38,329 bases of DNA from Mycobacterium sp. 1423905.2. Its GTDB lineage: Bacteria; Actinomycetota; Actinomycetes; Mycobacteriales; Mycobacteriaceae. Positions 1-10,568 of this stretch are shown here, piece by piece. The notes beneath the pieces were generated by a model. That model had not been told where the DNA came from and searched no databases. It saw only the letters and a program-made list of their open reading frames with translations. Location of the stretch: positions 1-38,329 of the forward strand of contig NZ_LZLE01000168.1 of NCBI RefSeq assembly GCF_001673155.1, read 5' to 3'. The stretch's first letter is position 1. The number at the start of each line of letters is the position of its first letter. A program made the translations under genes and the position numbers.

Positions 1-495
1 GACGTCGCACGGACGGCAGGCATCAGCCGGCAGACCATCTACAACGAGTTCGGCTCCCGGCAGGGCCTGGCGCAGGGATACGCCCTGCGCCTGGCCGACC
101 GCCTGGTAGACACCGTGCACGCAGCTCTGGAAGCCAACGTCGGCGACATCTATCAGTCGTTCCTACAGGGGTTCCGGTCGTTTTTCGCCGAGACGGCGGC
201 CGACCCGCTGGTGATCTCGCTGCTCACCGGCGTCGCCAAGCCAGACCTGCTGCAGCTGATCACCACCGACAGCGCGCCGATCATCACCCGTGCCTCGACC
301 CGGCTGGCCACCGCGTTCACCCAGACCTGGGTGGCGACCAGCGACGACGACGCCAACGTGCTGTCGCGTGCCATCGTGCGGCTGTGCCTGAGCTACGTGT
401 CCATGCCGCCGGAAGCCGACCACGACGTGGCGGCGGACCTGGCGCGGCTGATGACGCCGTTCGCCGAGCGTCACGGGGTCAACATCGTTTCCTGA
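1..495 (+). CDS. TetR-family transcriptional regulator, 5' end outside window
   Basis: The reading frame is open from base 1 and ends with TGA at 493-495, so the start lies upstream. The first visible residues (DVARTAGISRQTIYNEFG) are the recognition helix of a TetR-type helix-turn-helix. About 145 residues of all-helical ligand-binding domain follow. Position directly before sahH matches M. tuberculosis Rv3249c, a TetR regulator encoded next to the alkane hydroxylase and rubredoxin genes; those would lie upstream of this window. The target and ligand cannot be read here. A strong hairpin lies between this gene and sahH, so the two are probably separate transcripts. Confidence 0.88.
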   Translation, partial: DVARTAGISRQTIYNEFGSRQGLAQGYALRLADRLVDTVHAALEANVGDIYQSFLQGFRSFFAETAADPLVISLLTGVAKPDLLQLITTDSAPIITRASTRLATAFTQTWVATSDDDANVLSRAIVRLCLSYVSMPPEADHDVAADLARLMTPFAERHGVNIVS

Positions 496-515
496 CGGTC
501 CCGTGCCGAGGGCGC

Positions 516-579
516 CGGGGGCCGACGACTACAGTGGCGCAAGAGCATAACGAAGCTATGTAGTCTGCTCGGCCCCCCG
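516..579 (+). promoter_or_regulatory. Long hairpin between tetR and sahH (terminator or leader structure)
   Basis: Two nested inverted repeats face each other. GGGGGCCGA at 517-525 pairs with TCGGCCCCC at 569-577, and GACTACA at 527-533 pairs with TGTAGTC at 559-565. Together they form a 16-bp stem with a 1x3 internal bulge and a 25-nt loop. A short T-rich stretch follows (TTTTC near 584-588), then a Shine-Dalgarno AAGGA before sahH. It could terminate tetR, or it could be part of the sahH leader. It does not match the SAH riboswitch consensus that I know. Confidence 0.6.
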
Positions 580-609
580 TAAGTTTTCTCAGTAAGGACC
601 AAACACGTA

Positions 610-2088
<1,479 letters not shown>

Positions 2089-2113
2089 CCTGATCTCGAC
2101 CTGATCTTCAACC

Positions 2114-2173
2114 GCGAGCAGACGCGAACTCGCACTCTCCGAGCACTTTTCGTGCGACTTCGCGTCTGCTCGC
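2114..2173. repeat. Intergenic palindromic repeat (REP-like hairpin) between sahH and tmk
   Basis: GCGAGCAGACGCGAA at 2114-2128 and its exact reverse complement at 2159-2173 form a perfect 15-bp stem. After a single C/C mismatch the stem continues with TCGCAC (2130-2135) against GTGCGA (2152-2157), leaving a 16-nt loop. Similar palindromes with this GAGCAGACGC core are, from general knowledge, scattered between genes of mycobacteria. It may act as a bidirectional transcript end or mRNA stabiliser. It ends 23 bases before the tmk start. Confidence 0.75.
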
Positions 2174-2196
2174 GCTGTCACCGATAGGCTCGCGCC

Positions 2197-2841
2197 GTGC
2201 TGATCGCGATCGAAGGCGTGGACGGCTCCGGCAAGCGCACCCTGACCGACGGCCTGAGCCAAGCCTTCGCGGCGTCCGGCATGACGGTGGCGACGTTGGC
2301 GTTTCCGCGCTACGGCCAGTCGGTGACCGCCGACATCGCCGCCGAAGCGCTGCACGGCGAGCACGGCGATCTGTCCTCGTCGGTCTATGCGATGGCCATG
2401 CTGTTCGCCTTGGACCGCGCCGCGGCCATCGGGCAGATCGACGGTCTCACCCGTGACCACGATGTGGTGATCCTGGATCGCTACGTCGCCTCCAACGCGG
2501 CCTACAGTGCCGCGCGTCTGCATGAAGACGCCGCCGGAGCGGCCGTCGCCTGGGTGCAGCGTCTGGAATATCAGCGCTTGGGGGTGCCCGCGCCGGACTG
2601 GCAGGTGCTGCTCGCGGTGTCCACCGAACTGGCCGGGCAGCGCGCCCGCAACCGCGCCGACGCCGACCCCGGCCGCGCCCGCGACAGCTATGAGCGCGAC
2701 GACGGACTGCAGCACCGCACCGGCGCGGTGTACCGCCAACTGGCCGCCCAAGGGTGGGGTGGACGCTGGCTGGTCGTCGACGCAGCGGTCGATCCAAGCG
2801 CACTGGCCGCCACTTTGACGGCCCCAGAACGGCCATTTTGA
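2197..2841 (+). CDS. tmk: Thymidylate kinase
   Basis: Phosphorylates dTMP to dTDP with ATP, the last dedicated step of dTTP synthesis, in the cytosol. At 214 residues it equals the M. tuberculosis enzyme. The P-loop GVDGSGKRT is at residues 7-15, the LDRY motif near 90 carries the conserved DR(Y), and the segment SNAAYSAARLHE that follows contacts thymidine. The arginine-rich PGRARDSYERD near 155-165 is the LID region. The start is GTG at 2197, which gives the exact family N-terminus MLIAIEG. It sits 69 bases before mtrA. Confidence 0.97.
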   Translation: MLIAIEGVDGSGKRTLTDGLSQAFAASGMTVATLAFPRYGQSVTADIAAEALHGEHGDLSSSVYAMAMLFALDRAAAIGQIDGLTRDHDVVILDRYVASNAAYSAARLHEDAAGAAVAWVQRLEYQRLGVPAPDWQVLLAVSTELAGQRARNRADADPGRARDSYERDDGLQHRTGAVYRQLAAQGWGGRWLVVDAAVDPSALAATLTAPERPF

Positions 2842-2910
2842 CGGTTTTTGCCGTTACCGAGGAAGAAACGCCCGTGTGGTGCGCCAGTTTTGTCCCGAAT
2901 CGGTGACACC

Positions 2911-3597
2911 ATGGAGGCCATGAGGCAAAGGATTCTGGTCGTCGACGACGACGCTTCGCTCGCCGAGATGCTCACCATCGTGCTGCGCGGGGAGGGTTTC
3001 GACACCGCGGTCATCGGCGACGGCACTCAGGCCCTGACGGCGGTGCGTGAGCTGCGCCCCGATCTGGTGTTGTTGGACCTGATGCTGCCCGGCATGAACG
3101 GCATCGACGTGTGCCGCGTGCTGCGCGCCGATTCGGGTGTGCCGATCGTCATGCTGACGGCCAAGACCGACACCGTCGACGTGGTGCTGGGCCTAGAGTC
3201 GGGCGCGGACGACTACATCATGAAGCCGTTCAAGCCCAAGGAGCTGGTGGCCCGGGTGCGGGCCCGGCTGCGCCGCAACGACGACGAGCCCGCCGAGATG
3301 CTCTCGATCGCCGATGTCGACATCGACGTGCCGGCGCACAAGGTCACTCGCAACGGTGAGCAGATCTCGCTGACCCCGCTGGAGTTCGACCTGTTGGTCG
3401 CGTTGGCGCGCAAACCGCGGCAGGTGTTTACTCGTGATGTGCTGCTCGAACAGGTATGGGGATACCGGCACCCGGCGGATACCCGCCTGGTGAATGTGCA
3501 CGTCCAGCGTCTGCGGGCCAAGGTCGAGAAGGACCCGGAAAACCCGACTGTGGTGTTGACCGTTCGAGGAGTGGGATACAAGGCCGGACCTCCGTGA
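2911..3597 (+). CDS. mtrA: Two-component response regulator MtrA
   Basis: OmpR/PhoB-type response regulator, essential in M. tuberculosis, that works with MtrB to control cell division, peptidoglycan remodelling and replication genes. The receiver domain fills residues 1-120, with acidic pocket D12-D14, phosphoacceptor D56 (LLDLMLPG) and conserved K105. The winged-helix effector domain fills about 130-228 (QVFTRDVLLEQVWGYRHP). The reading frame extends upstream to 2848. The ATG at 2911 (MEAMRQRIL) gives 228 residues, the same as M. tuberculosis MtrA (MDTMRQRIL), and is preferred; ATG 2920 is also possible. MtrB follows after 46 bases. Confidence 0.98.
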   Translation: MEAMRQRILVVDDDASLAEMLTIVLRGEGFDTAVIGDGTQALTAVRELRPDLVLLDLMLPGMNGIDVCRVLRADSGVPIVMLTAKTDTVDVVLGLESGADDYIMKPFKPKELVARVRARLRRNDDEPAEMLSIADVDIDVPAHKVTRNGEQISLTPLEFDLLVALARKPRQVFTRDVLLEQVWGYRHPADTRLVNVHVQRLRAKVEKDPENPTVVLTVRGVGYKAGPP

Positions 3598-3643
3598 CCC
3601 TCGCCTTTACTGGTGAGCGCCGCGATGGGGCAGAGCGGCGGGC

Positions 3644-5332
3644 GTGATGTGGGGCTCGCGGAGACGGATTAGAGGTCACCGCTGGGGGCGTACCGGCCCC
3701 ATGACACGCGGCTTGAGTGCGGTTAGTCGGGCAGTCTCGATCGCCTGGCGCCGGTCTCTGCAATTGCGCGTGGTGGCGTTGACGCTCGGACTGTCGCTGG
3801 CCGTCATCCTGGCATTGGGCTTTGTGCTGACCAGTCAGGTCACCAACCGGGTCCTCGACATCAAGGTGCGGGCCGCGACCGACCAGATCGAACGGGCGCG
3901 CAGCACCGTCAGCGGCATCGTCAACGGCGAGGAAACGCGCTCGCTGGACAGCAGCCTGCAGCTGGCGCGCAACACGCTGACCTCCAAAACCGACCCGGCC
4001 TCGGGCGCCGGGTTGGCCGGCACCTTTGAAGCGGTGCTGGTGGTGCCGGGCGACGGCCCGCGCGCCGCCTCCACCGCCGGTCCCGTCGACCAGGTGCCGA
4101 ATTCGCTGCGCGGCTTCGTCAAGGCCGGCCAGGCCGCCTATCAATACGCGACGGTGCACACCGACGGCTTCTCCGGACCGGCGCTGATCGTGGGATCGCC
4201 GACGTCCTCGCGGGTGGCGAACCTGGAGCTGTACCTGATCTTCCCGCTGGCCAACGAGCAGGCCACCATCACGCTGGTGCGCGGCACCATGGCCACCGGC
4301 GGCCTGGTGCTGCTGGTCCTGCTGGCCGGCATCGCGCTGCTGGTGTCCCGCCAGGTGGTGGTGCCGGTGCGGTCGGCGTCGCGCATCGCCGAGCGGTTCG
4401 CCGACGGGCATCTGTCCGAACGCATGCCGGTGCGCGGTGAGGACGACATGGCCAGGCTGGCCGTGTCATTCAACGACATGGCCGAAAGCCTGTCCCGGCA
4501 GATCACCCAGCTCGAAGAGTTCGGCAACCTGCAGCGCCGCTTCACTTCCGACGTCAGCCACGAATTGCGCACGCCGCTGACCACGGTGCGGATGGCCGCC
4601 GACCTGATCTATGACCACAGCGCCGACCTGGACCCGTCACTGCGCCGCTCCACCGAGCTGATGGTCAACGAGCTCGACCGGTTCGAGACCCTGCTCAACG
4701 ACCTGCTGGAGATCTCCCGGCACGACGCCGGCGTGGCGGAGCTGTCCGTGGAGGCGGTCGACCTGCGCACCACGGTGAACAGCGCGCTGGTCAACGTCGG
4801 CCACCTCGCCGAGGAAGCCGGCATCGAGTTGCGGGTGGACATGCCCGCCGAGGAGGTCATCGCCGAGGTCGACGCGCGCCGCGTCGAACGCATCCTGCGC
4901 AACCTGATCGCCAACGCGATCGACCACGCCGAGCACAAGCCGGTGCGCATCCGGATGGGCGCCGACGAAGACACCGTCGCGGTCACCGTGCGCGACTACG
5001 GCGTCGGATTGCGACCCGGCGAGGAGAAGCTGGTGTTCAGCCGGTTCTGGCGCTCGGACCCCTCGCGGGTGCGGCGCTCCGGCGGAACCGGCCTCGGGCT
5101 GGCCATCAGCATCGAGGACGCCCGGCTGCACCAAGGCCGGCTGGAGGCGTGGGGTGAACCCGGCAACGGCGCCTGCTTCCGCCTCACGCTGCCACTGGTG
5201 CGCGGCCACAAGGTGACCACCAGCCCGCTGCCCATGAAACCCATTCCGCAACCCAACGGTCAGCCGGCCGCCGCGCCGACCGCGCCCGAGCCCAAAGCGC
5301 GTCCCCGCGAGCACGCCGAACGGAGCGGCTGA
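3644..5332 (+). CDS. mtrB: Sensor histidine kinase MtrB
   Basis: Membrane sensor kinase of the MtrA/MtrB system. Two transmembrane helices (about residues 42-63 and 218-236) bracket an extracellular sensor segment. They are followed by a HAMP linker (240-292), a HisKA helix with phosphorylated H306 in [12 protein letters not shown], and a HATPase domain with N box ([12 protein letters not shown]) and G box (GGTGLGL). The 562 residues compare with 567 in M. tuberculosis. GTG 3644 aligns with the M. tuberculosis start; ATG 3647 is one codon later. Its TGA overlaps the lpqB ATG in TGATG at 5330-5334, so the two are translationally coupled. Confidence 0.97.
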   Translation: MMWGSRRRIRGHRWGRTGPMTRGLSAVSRAVSIAWRRSLQLRVVALTLGLSLAVILALGFVLTSQVTNRVLDIKVRAATDQIERARSTVSGIVNGEETRSLDSSLQLARNTLTSKTDPASGAGLAGTFEAVLVVPGDGPRAASTAGPVDQVPNSLRGFVKAGQAAYQYATVHTDGFSGPALIVGSPTSSRVANLELYLIFPLANEQATITLVRGTMATGGLVLLVLLAGIALLVSRQVVVPVRSASRIAERFADGHLSERMPVRGEDDMARLAVSFNDMAESLSRQITQLEEFGNLQRRFTSDVSHELRTPLTTVRMAADLIYDHSADLDPSLRRSTELMVNELDRFETLLNDLLEISRHDAGVAELSVEAVDLRTTVNSALVNVGHLAEEAGIELRVDMPAEEVIAEVDARRVERILRNLIANAIDHAEHKPVRIRMGADEDTVAVTVRDYGVGLRPGEEKLVFSRFWRSDPSRVRRSGGTGLGLAISIEDARLHQGRLEAWGEPGNGACFRLTLPLVRGHKVTTSPLPMKPIPQPNGQPAAAPTAPEPKARPREHAERSG

Positions 5333-7089
5333 TGCGCCGCCTGCTGGCCCTGCTGATGGCTGCGTTGCTGCTCGGCGGCTGCGCGAGTGTGCCCAGTTCG
5401 TCGGCTCCGCAAGCCATCGGCACTGTGGAACGACCCGCGCCGTCGAACCTGCCCAAGCCAACCCCCGGCATGGACCCCGACGTGCTGTTGCGCGAGTTCC
5501 TCAAAGCCACCGCCGACCCGGCCAACCGGCACCTGGCGGCGCGCCAGTTCCTCACCCAATCGGCGTCCAATTCCTGGGACGACGCCGGTAGCGCGCTGCT
5601 GATCGACCACGTCGTCTTCGTGGAAACCCGCGGCGCCGAACGTGTTTCGGCCACCATGCGCGCCGACATCCTGGGCTCGCTGTCGGACATGGGTGTCTTC
5701 GAAACGGCCGAAGGGCAGTTGCCGGATCCGGGGCCGATCGAGTTGGTGAAAACCTCCGGCGGGTGGCGCATCGACCGGTTGCCCAACGGAGTGTTCCTGG
5801 ACTGGCAGCAGTTCCAGGCCACCTACAAGCGCAACACGTTGTACTTCGCCGACCCCACCGGCAAGACGGTGGTGCCCGACCCGCGCTATGTCGCGGTCTC
5901 CGATCAGGATCAGCTGGCCACCGAACTGGTCTCCAAGCTGCTGGCCGGAACCCGCCCCGAAATGGCGCACAGCGTGCGCAATCTGCTGTCCCCGCCGCTG
6001 CGGCTGCGCGGACCGGTGACCCGCGCCGACGGCGGCAAGAGCGGCGTGGGGAGGGGGTACGGCGGCGCGCGTGTCGACTTGGAGAAGCTGGCCACCACCG
6101 ATCCGCACAGCCGGACATTGCTTGCCGCGCAGATCATTTGGACGCTGGCCCGAGCGGACATCCGCGGTCCGTATGTGATCAATGCCGACGGCGCCCCCTT
6201 GGACGACCGATTTGTGCAGGGCTGGAACACCTCTGACGTGGCTGCCACCGACCCCGGTGTCGCCGACGGCGCCGGCGCGGGACTGCACGCGTTGGTCAGT
6301 GGGTCGCTGGTCAAGCTGGACGGGCAGCGGGTGACCACGGTGCCGGGCGCGTTCGGCCGGATGGGGGATCAAACCGGGGCGGCGCTGTCGCGCAGCGGCC
6401 GGCAGGTGGCCTCGGTGGTCACCCTGCGCCGCGGCGCGCCGGACATGGCCGCGTCCCTGTGGATCGGTGATTTGGGCGGCGAGGCGGTGCAGTCCGCAGA
6501 CGGGCACAACCTGTCGCGGCCCAGCTGGTCGTTGGACGACGCGGTCTGGGTGGTGGTCGACACCAACAACGTGCTGCGCGCCATTCAGGAGCCGGCGTCG
6601 GGTCAGCCGGCGCGAATCCCGGTGGACTCCAATGCAATCGCCAGCCGCTTCCCCGGTCCCATCACCGACCTGCAGCTCTCCCGCGACGGCACGAGGGCCG
6701 CCATGGTGATCGACGGGGAAGTGATCCTGGCCAGCGTCGAGCAGACTCAGGCGGGCCAGTTCGCGCTGACTTATCCGCGGCGGCTGGGCTTTGGGTTGGG
6801 CAACTCGGTGGTGTCGTTGTACTGGCGCACCGGCGACGACATCGTCGTCACCCGCAACGACGCCACCCACCCCGTGTCGTATGTGAACCTCGACGGCGTC
6901 AACTCCGATGCGCCCGCCCGCGGCCTGCAGATCCCGTTGTTCGCGATTGCGGCCAACCCGTCCACGGTGTACGTCTCCGCGCCCCAAGGGGTGCTGCAGT
7001 ACTCCGCATCGGCCGCGGAGAACTCGCAGGGGTGGTCGGAGGTGGCCGGCCTGTTGATCGCGGGAGCGGCACCGGTCTTGCCGGGGTGA
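5332..7089 (+). CDS. lpqB: Lipoprotein LpqB, MtrB partner
   Basis: Secreted lipoprotein that binds the extracellular part of MtrB and modulates MtrA signalling in mycobacteria. The signal peptide [16 protein letters not shown] precedes the lipidated C17. A GerMN-like domain follows in the N-terminal half, with the LpqB beta-propeller in the C-terminal half. The 585 residues are close to the M. tuberculosis length of 583. It starts inside the mtrB stop codon. In M. tuberculosis the next gene is Rv3243c, whose counterpart here is 27 kb away, so lpqB is the last core gene on the left side. Confidence 0.97.
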   Translation: MRRLLALLMAALLLGGCASVPSSSAPQAIGTVERPAPSNLPKPTPGMDPDVLLREFLKATADPANRHLAARQFLTQSASNSWDDAGSALLIDHVVFVETRGAERVSATMRADILGSLSDMGVFETAEGQLPDPGPIELVKTSGGWRIDRLPNGVFLDWQQFQATYKRNTLYFADPTGKTVVPDPRYVAVSDQDQLATELVSKLLAGTRPEMAHSVRNLLSPPLRLRGPVTRADGGKSGVGRGYGGARVDLEKLATTDPHSRTLLAAQIIWTLARADIRGPYVINADGAPLDDRFVQGWNTSDVAATDPGVADGAGAGLHALVSGSLVKLDGQRVTTVPGAFGRMGDQTGAALSRSGRQVASVVTLRRGAPDMAASLWIGDLGGEAVQSADGHNLSRPSWSLDDAVWVVVDTNNVLRAIQEPASGQPARIPVDSNAIASRFPGPITDLQLSRDGTRAAMVIDGEVILASVEQTQAGQFALTYPRRLGFGLGNSVVSLYWRTGDDIVVTRNDATHPVSYVNLDGVNSDAPARGLQIPLFAIAANPSTVYVSAPQGVLQYSASAAENSQGWSEVAGLLIAGAAPVLPG

Positions 7090-7091
7090 AC

Positions 7092-7410
7092 TCAAACCTC
7101 CCGCTGACCAAGCGGGCTCGGCAGCATATTTGGGTTGTTGTTGAAAATGTTGTCGGGGTCGTACTTTGCCTTGATGACGGCCAGGCGCTCGTACTTGCCG
7201 TTCCGATAGACCTCTCGGACGCGGTTGCCGTCATCGACGGCCATAAAATTCGAGTACAGGCCGGCGGTCGATCATGTAGTTCCAGATGCGGCGCGCGCGG
7301 TCGTAGGCCGGATGTTGGGCTGCCACCACTTCGCCGGTCAGCCGGCGATTGAGGGCGGCCACCTGCTCATCTGAGAAGCACTGTGTACGAAAAGGTCCCG
7401 CGCGACTCAC
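7092..7410 (-). pseudogene. FAD-linked oxidase (berberine-bridge type), internally deleted remnant
   Basis: On the minus strand, bases 7410-7262 read as the N-terminus of a mycobacterial FAD-binding oxidoreductase (SDEQVAALNRRLTGEVVAA, then YDRARRIWNYMIDRRP). After a frame change at about 7258-7262 the sequence jumps to the C-terminal BBE segment (LYSNFMAVDDGNRVREVY, then KYDPDNIFNNNPNM), which ends in TGA at 7094-7092. The family is about 450 residues long, so roughly 350 residues including most of the FAD domain are missing. A GTG at 7410 could have been the start. It lies tail-to-tail with lpqB, three bases away. Confidence 0.8.
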
Positions 7411-7480
7411 GGGTTTGCTTCTGTGATCGGCACTGGGAGAATTGGCACGATCCCGACGCTACGTAGACGTCCCTTTTGTG

Positions 7481-7540
7481 CCTAGCCGATTCCCGCAGTG
7501 CTATGGACGGAGCCCGCCGAGTGGCTGTTGCGGCCTGGCA
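7481..7540 (+). repeat. Diverged direct repeat, copy A (partner at 14151-14210)
   Basis: An ungapped comparison of 7481-7540 with 14151-14210 gives 45 identical bases out of 60 by eye, with blocks such as GCAGTGCT and TGGACGG shared. Copy A lies just beyond the 3' end of the first AraC gene (minus strand). Copy B lies upstream of the second AraC gene (plus strand). The repeat may be a relic of the duplication that spread the AraC genes, or the tail of an old coding sequence. On the minus strand both copies can be read as a short alanine/arginine-rich frame. Confidence 0.55.
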
Positions 7541-7575
7541 CTGAGCCGAACATCGGCATCTGGTGGCGGTTGAAT

Positions 7576-8643
7576 CTAGCGAGCGCAGGGCCGAGACGCG
7601 GTGTGCAAGGTCGCCGACGGAGCCTCACCGTAGCGCGTCGCGTGTGCGCTAGCGAAGCGGCCAAGGTTGGTGAAGCCCCAACGGTAGGCAACCGATGCGA
7701 CCGTCACCGTCGACGGATTGGACTCCAACAGCATCTGGTGCGCTCGCCGCAACCGGACCTCTCGCAGATATGCCATCGGCGATGTGTGTAGATGGTGCCG
7801 GAAACCTTGCTGCAGCGAACGGACACTGGCATGACTGCGAGCGGCGATCGAAGTCAGTGTCAAGGGCAGATGCGCTTCTTGTTCCATGATTTCGATTGCG
7901 GTGCGGATCGTACGCGGCGCAACGAACTCGCCCGCTCCAGCGAGAGCCTCACGGTGCGGATGGTTGGCGGTCAGCAAGAAACCGCGCACCAGGCTTTCGA
8001 CAAACGGCAACCCCACCAGTGGTTGGTTGAGCAGGTTGTCAGGACCGAAAAGCTGCCTGGCGAGGAGCATCAGCATGTTGACCCAACTCTGGGTGGCCGC
8101 GGAGGTGATGGGCACCAGGGGCGCGAAGTCGATTGGGCCTCTCACCTGGTGGCCGATCGCATCGCTGAGAGCGTCATCGACAGCGCAACGATCGAACCTC
8201 ACGGCTATCATCCGGGTGCCTGTCGCCCAATGCGACTCGGTGTGATCTTCCGGCGTCAACACCGCAGCTGTGGTGGGGCGGGCCGTCACCGTCGAATCTC
8301 GACGTACCGACACCACGTCACCTTTCAGGGGCACGAATACCCGGTAGGAGTCACATCGCCGGCCGCGCTCGATCGAGATGTCTGAGCCGACAAAGAGATC
8401 GGCAACGGCGAGCGGGCCCATCCGACCCATCCGTTGAGCCAGCGAAAACGAACGTGGGTCGCTCGTCAGCTTGAGATTGGGCTGCCCGCAGCACATCACG
8501 GCAAAGTCACCAAAGGTTTGTGCTTTCATCCACGCGTGGCGACCCAAAGCAGCGATCGGGGCTCGGATCGCGACTTTGTTCTCCTCGTCGGTTGGTTCAA
8601 CGGCCAGGGCTTCCGGCGGCTTCGTGCCCAACAGGTCACTCAT
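7576..8643 (-). CDS. AraC-family regulator 1 (Cys-Cys type)
   Basis: 355 residues. The N-terminal half is a cupin-like AraC-binding domain and the last ~105 residues form a double helix-turn-helix DNA-binding domain (SIAARSHASVRSLQQGF, then VASVAYRWGFTNLGRF). The N-terminal domain carries C51-C52 (VMCCGQP) and C97 (GRRCDSY), a pattern shared with three paralogues in this window. The open frame runs back to 8895 inside the acyl-CoA ligase, but ATG 8643 (MSDLLGTK) is preferred because it overlaps the ligase stop by 8 bases, giving translational coupling. It probably regulates that ligase. The effector is unknown. Confidence 0.88.
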   Translation of the reverse strand: MSDLLGTKPPEALAVEPTDEENKVAIRAPIAALGRHAWMKAQTFGDFAVMCCGQPNLKLTSDPRSFSLAQRMGRMGPLAVADLFVGSDISIERGRRCDSYRVFVPLKGDVVSVRRDSTVTARPTTAAVLTPEDHTESHWATGTRMIAVRFDRCAVDDALSDAIGHQVRGPIDFAPLVPITSAATQSWVNMLMLLARQLFGPDNLLNQPLVGLPFVESLVRGFLLTANHPHREALAGAGEFVAPRTIRTAIEIMEQEAHLPLTLTSIAARSHASVRSLQQGFRHHLHTSPMAYLREVRLRRAHQMLLESNPSTVTVASVAYRWGFTNLGRFASAHATRYGEAPSATLHTASRPCAR

Positions 8644-10267
8644 GGCAGACGATGACGTCGTATAGGCGGTGGGCGTATGCATTGCGAACGGCTTTCTTGT
8701 CGAATTTTCCAACGCTCGTCCGTGGCACCTCGCACATGAACGTCCACCGTTCGGGCAGTTGCCAGCGAGGCACCCGGTCGCTGAGGAAGCCGCGCAGTTC
8801 CGCGGCGGTGACGTCGGCACCGTCAGCCGGTACGACAGCGGCGAGCGGCCGCTCCTGCCAGCGTGGGTCGGGTACGGCCACGACGCATGCCTCAATCACA
8901 GCCGGATGGGCCATGATGTGGTTCTCCAACTCGACTGATGAGATCCATTCGCCGCCTGACTTGATCACGTCCTTGGCGCGATCCGTCAACGTGATGAAGC
9001 CCCGGGAGTCGATGCTGGCCACGTCGCCCGTGGGAAGCCAACCGTCATGAGATCTTGGTGAGCGTTGCTCACCGAAGTACGAAGCAGTAACCCAGTTTCC
9101 GCGGACCTCGAGCTCACCGATGGATCTGCCGTCCCAGGGCAACGTCCGACCATCGTCGGCCACGATCCGGGCCTCGACACCACACACTGGCCGTCCCGCG
9201 GTATTGCGTAGCCGCCAATGCTCGTTATCGGTGACGCCGGCGGGCGGCCAAGCCACGGCGGCCAACGGTGAAGTCTCGGTCATGCCCCAGGCCTGCCGGA
9301 TCGGTACCCCGTACCCGTCTTGGAACTCTTTCATCAACCTCTGTGGTACGGCAGAGCCGCCACAGGGGATCAGGCGCAACGAAGAAACGTCTCTGCCAAC
9401 CTGCCCATCCAAGTAGCGCTTGACATCGTTGATGACAGTCGGCACGGCGGCGGCAATCGTCACTTTGTGTTGCTCGATCATGTCGACCAGCCGATCTGCC
9501 TTCAGGTGCCTGTCTGTCATCACGAGGCTGGCTCCAGCCATCATCGCGGAGTAGGGCAGGCCCCAGGCGTTGGCGTGAAACATCGGCACTATCGGCAACA
9601 CCCGGTCACCCGCAGCGATCGCCATGGCGTTCGGAGTGCACACCGCCATCGCATGCAAATAGGTTGAGCGGTGGCTATATACGATTCCCTTCGGGTTTCC
9701 GGTTGTGCCGCTGGTGTAACAGATTGCTGCGGCCGCCGTTTCGTTCAAGCGTGGCCAGTCGAAGACGCTAGGCTGCCCGGCCAGAAGATCGTCATAGCGA
9801 ACCACGCTCTTGCCGGACACCTGCAAGGCTTCCACGTCGCCGTCGCCCGCCACCACCACGGTGTGCACGGTGTCGAGGTTGGGCAGCACCTGAGCGAGTA
9901 GGGGGATCAGCGACTGATCGACGAGCAAAACCCGATCTTCGGCCTGCGTCGCGCAGTAAGCGATCTGCTCGCTGGCCAGACGAATGTTGAGGGTGTGCAA
10001 CACCGCTCCCATACAGGGCACCGCGTAAAACGCTTCCAGGTGCTCCTGGTTGTTCCACATGAACGTTGCCACCCGCTCGTCTGTGCGGATGCCCAGGCTG
10101 CGTAACCCGTGCGCCAATTGAGCTGCACGGCGGCCTATCTCGTCGAACCTTGCCTGGCGATAGCCGCAAACGGTAGCCGTGGTTACCGTCTCGTCTGCGC
10201 AAACGGTGGTGCCGTGCCGCAGGATCTCCGTTACCAGCAGGGGAGCCTCCCACATCGTGGTCTTCAT
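8636..10267 (-). CDS. Acyl-CoA ligase (FadD-type fatty-acid/AMP-forming)
   Basis: Activates a carboxylic acid with ATP and CoA through an acyl-adenylate. 543 residues of the ANL superfamily. The P-loop-like YTSGTTGNPKGIVYSHR is at 184-200, the GMTETSP motif is in the middle, TGDVASIDSRGF and DVIKSGGEWIS mark the hinge region, and the catalytic lysine is in VGKFDKK near 521. It resembles medium/long-chain ligases of the AlkK/FadD type; the exact substrate cannot be told. It is transcribed away from the TetR gene at 10569, and AraC regulator 1 is the next gene in the operon. ATG 10255 (MWEAPLL) is an alternative start. Confidence 0.92.
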   Translation of the reverse strand: MKTTMWEAPLLVTEILRHGTTVCADETVTTATVCGYRQARFDEIGRRAAQLAHGLRSLGIRTDERVATFMWNNQEHLEAFYAVPCMGAVLHTLNIRLASEQIAYCATQAEDRVLLVDQSLIPLLAQVLPNLDTVHTVVVAGDGDVEALQVSGKSVVRYDDLLAGQPSVFDWPRLNETAAAAICYTSGTTGNPKGIVYSHRSTYLHAMAVCTPNAMAIAAGDRVLPIVPMFHANAWGLPYSAMMAGASLVMTDRHLKADRLVDMIEQHKVTIAAAVPTVINDVKRYLDGQVGRDVSSLRLIPCGGSAVPQRLMKEFQDGYGVPIRQAWGMTETSPLAAVAWPPAGVTDNEHWRLRNTAGRPVCGVEARIVADDGRTLPWDGRSIGELEVRGNWVTASYFGEQRSPRSHDGWLPTGDVASIDSRGFITLTDRAKDVIKSGGEWISSVELENHIMAHPAVIEACVVAVPDPRWQERPLAAVVPADGADVTAAELRGFLSDRVPRWQLPERWTFMCEVPRTSVGKFDKKAVRNAYAHRLYDVIVCHE

Positions 10268-10329
10268 AACTACGCCTCTTCCTTGATGGGATCCATGCAG
10301 CGACGACGCCGTCGTGGGATTGCCGCACG

Positions 10330-10413
10330 GTAGTGGACTTACGTCAGTGGTCGGCTACCAAAGCTCGGGCTTGGGCCTCGGGCAGTCCCCGCGGGCTAGC
10401 GTAAGTCCACTAC
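10330..10413. promoter_or_regulatory. Paired inverted 14-bp sites in the fadD/tetR divergent promoter region
   Basis: GTAGTGGACTTACG at 10330-10343 recurs as its exact reverse complement at 10400-10413, 56 bases apart. The pair lies between the divergent starts of the acyl-CoA ligase (10267) and the TetR gene (10569). Two facing copies of one non-palindromic site suit binding by an AraC-type protein or cooperative binding by a dimer. The TetR protein and AraC regulator 1 are the nearest candidates. An A/T-rich stretch (10425-10457) just downstream could hold the tetR promoter. Confidence 0.55.
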
Positions 10414-10568
10414 AAAGGTGAGTCAATAAAAAAGGGTAGTCAGTTACTTTTAATTGCTGGGTGGTAGCATGCCTGCTCAGGAGAAGCGCCGTACAACGGC
10501 CAGTTGAACCTCGGTGCACTCTAAGTTGGTTGCGCGTGATGCGCCGAGCTGGGCGGACGAGGGGAGCC

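Noticed and set aside
496..609. SAH or SAM riboswitch before sahH
   Set aside because: There is a strong hairpin, but I could not match the conserved core bases of the known SAH or SAM-IV riboswitches.
2159..2190. CRISPR or tRNA-like structure from the palindrome before tmk
   Set aside because: Single palindrome, with no repeat-spacer series and no cloverleaf.
5260..7095. 611-codon minus-strand open frame opposite lpqB
   Set aside because: It is a shadow of lpqB in GC-rich DNA; its composition is dominated by Arg, Gly, His and Gln without domain motifs.
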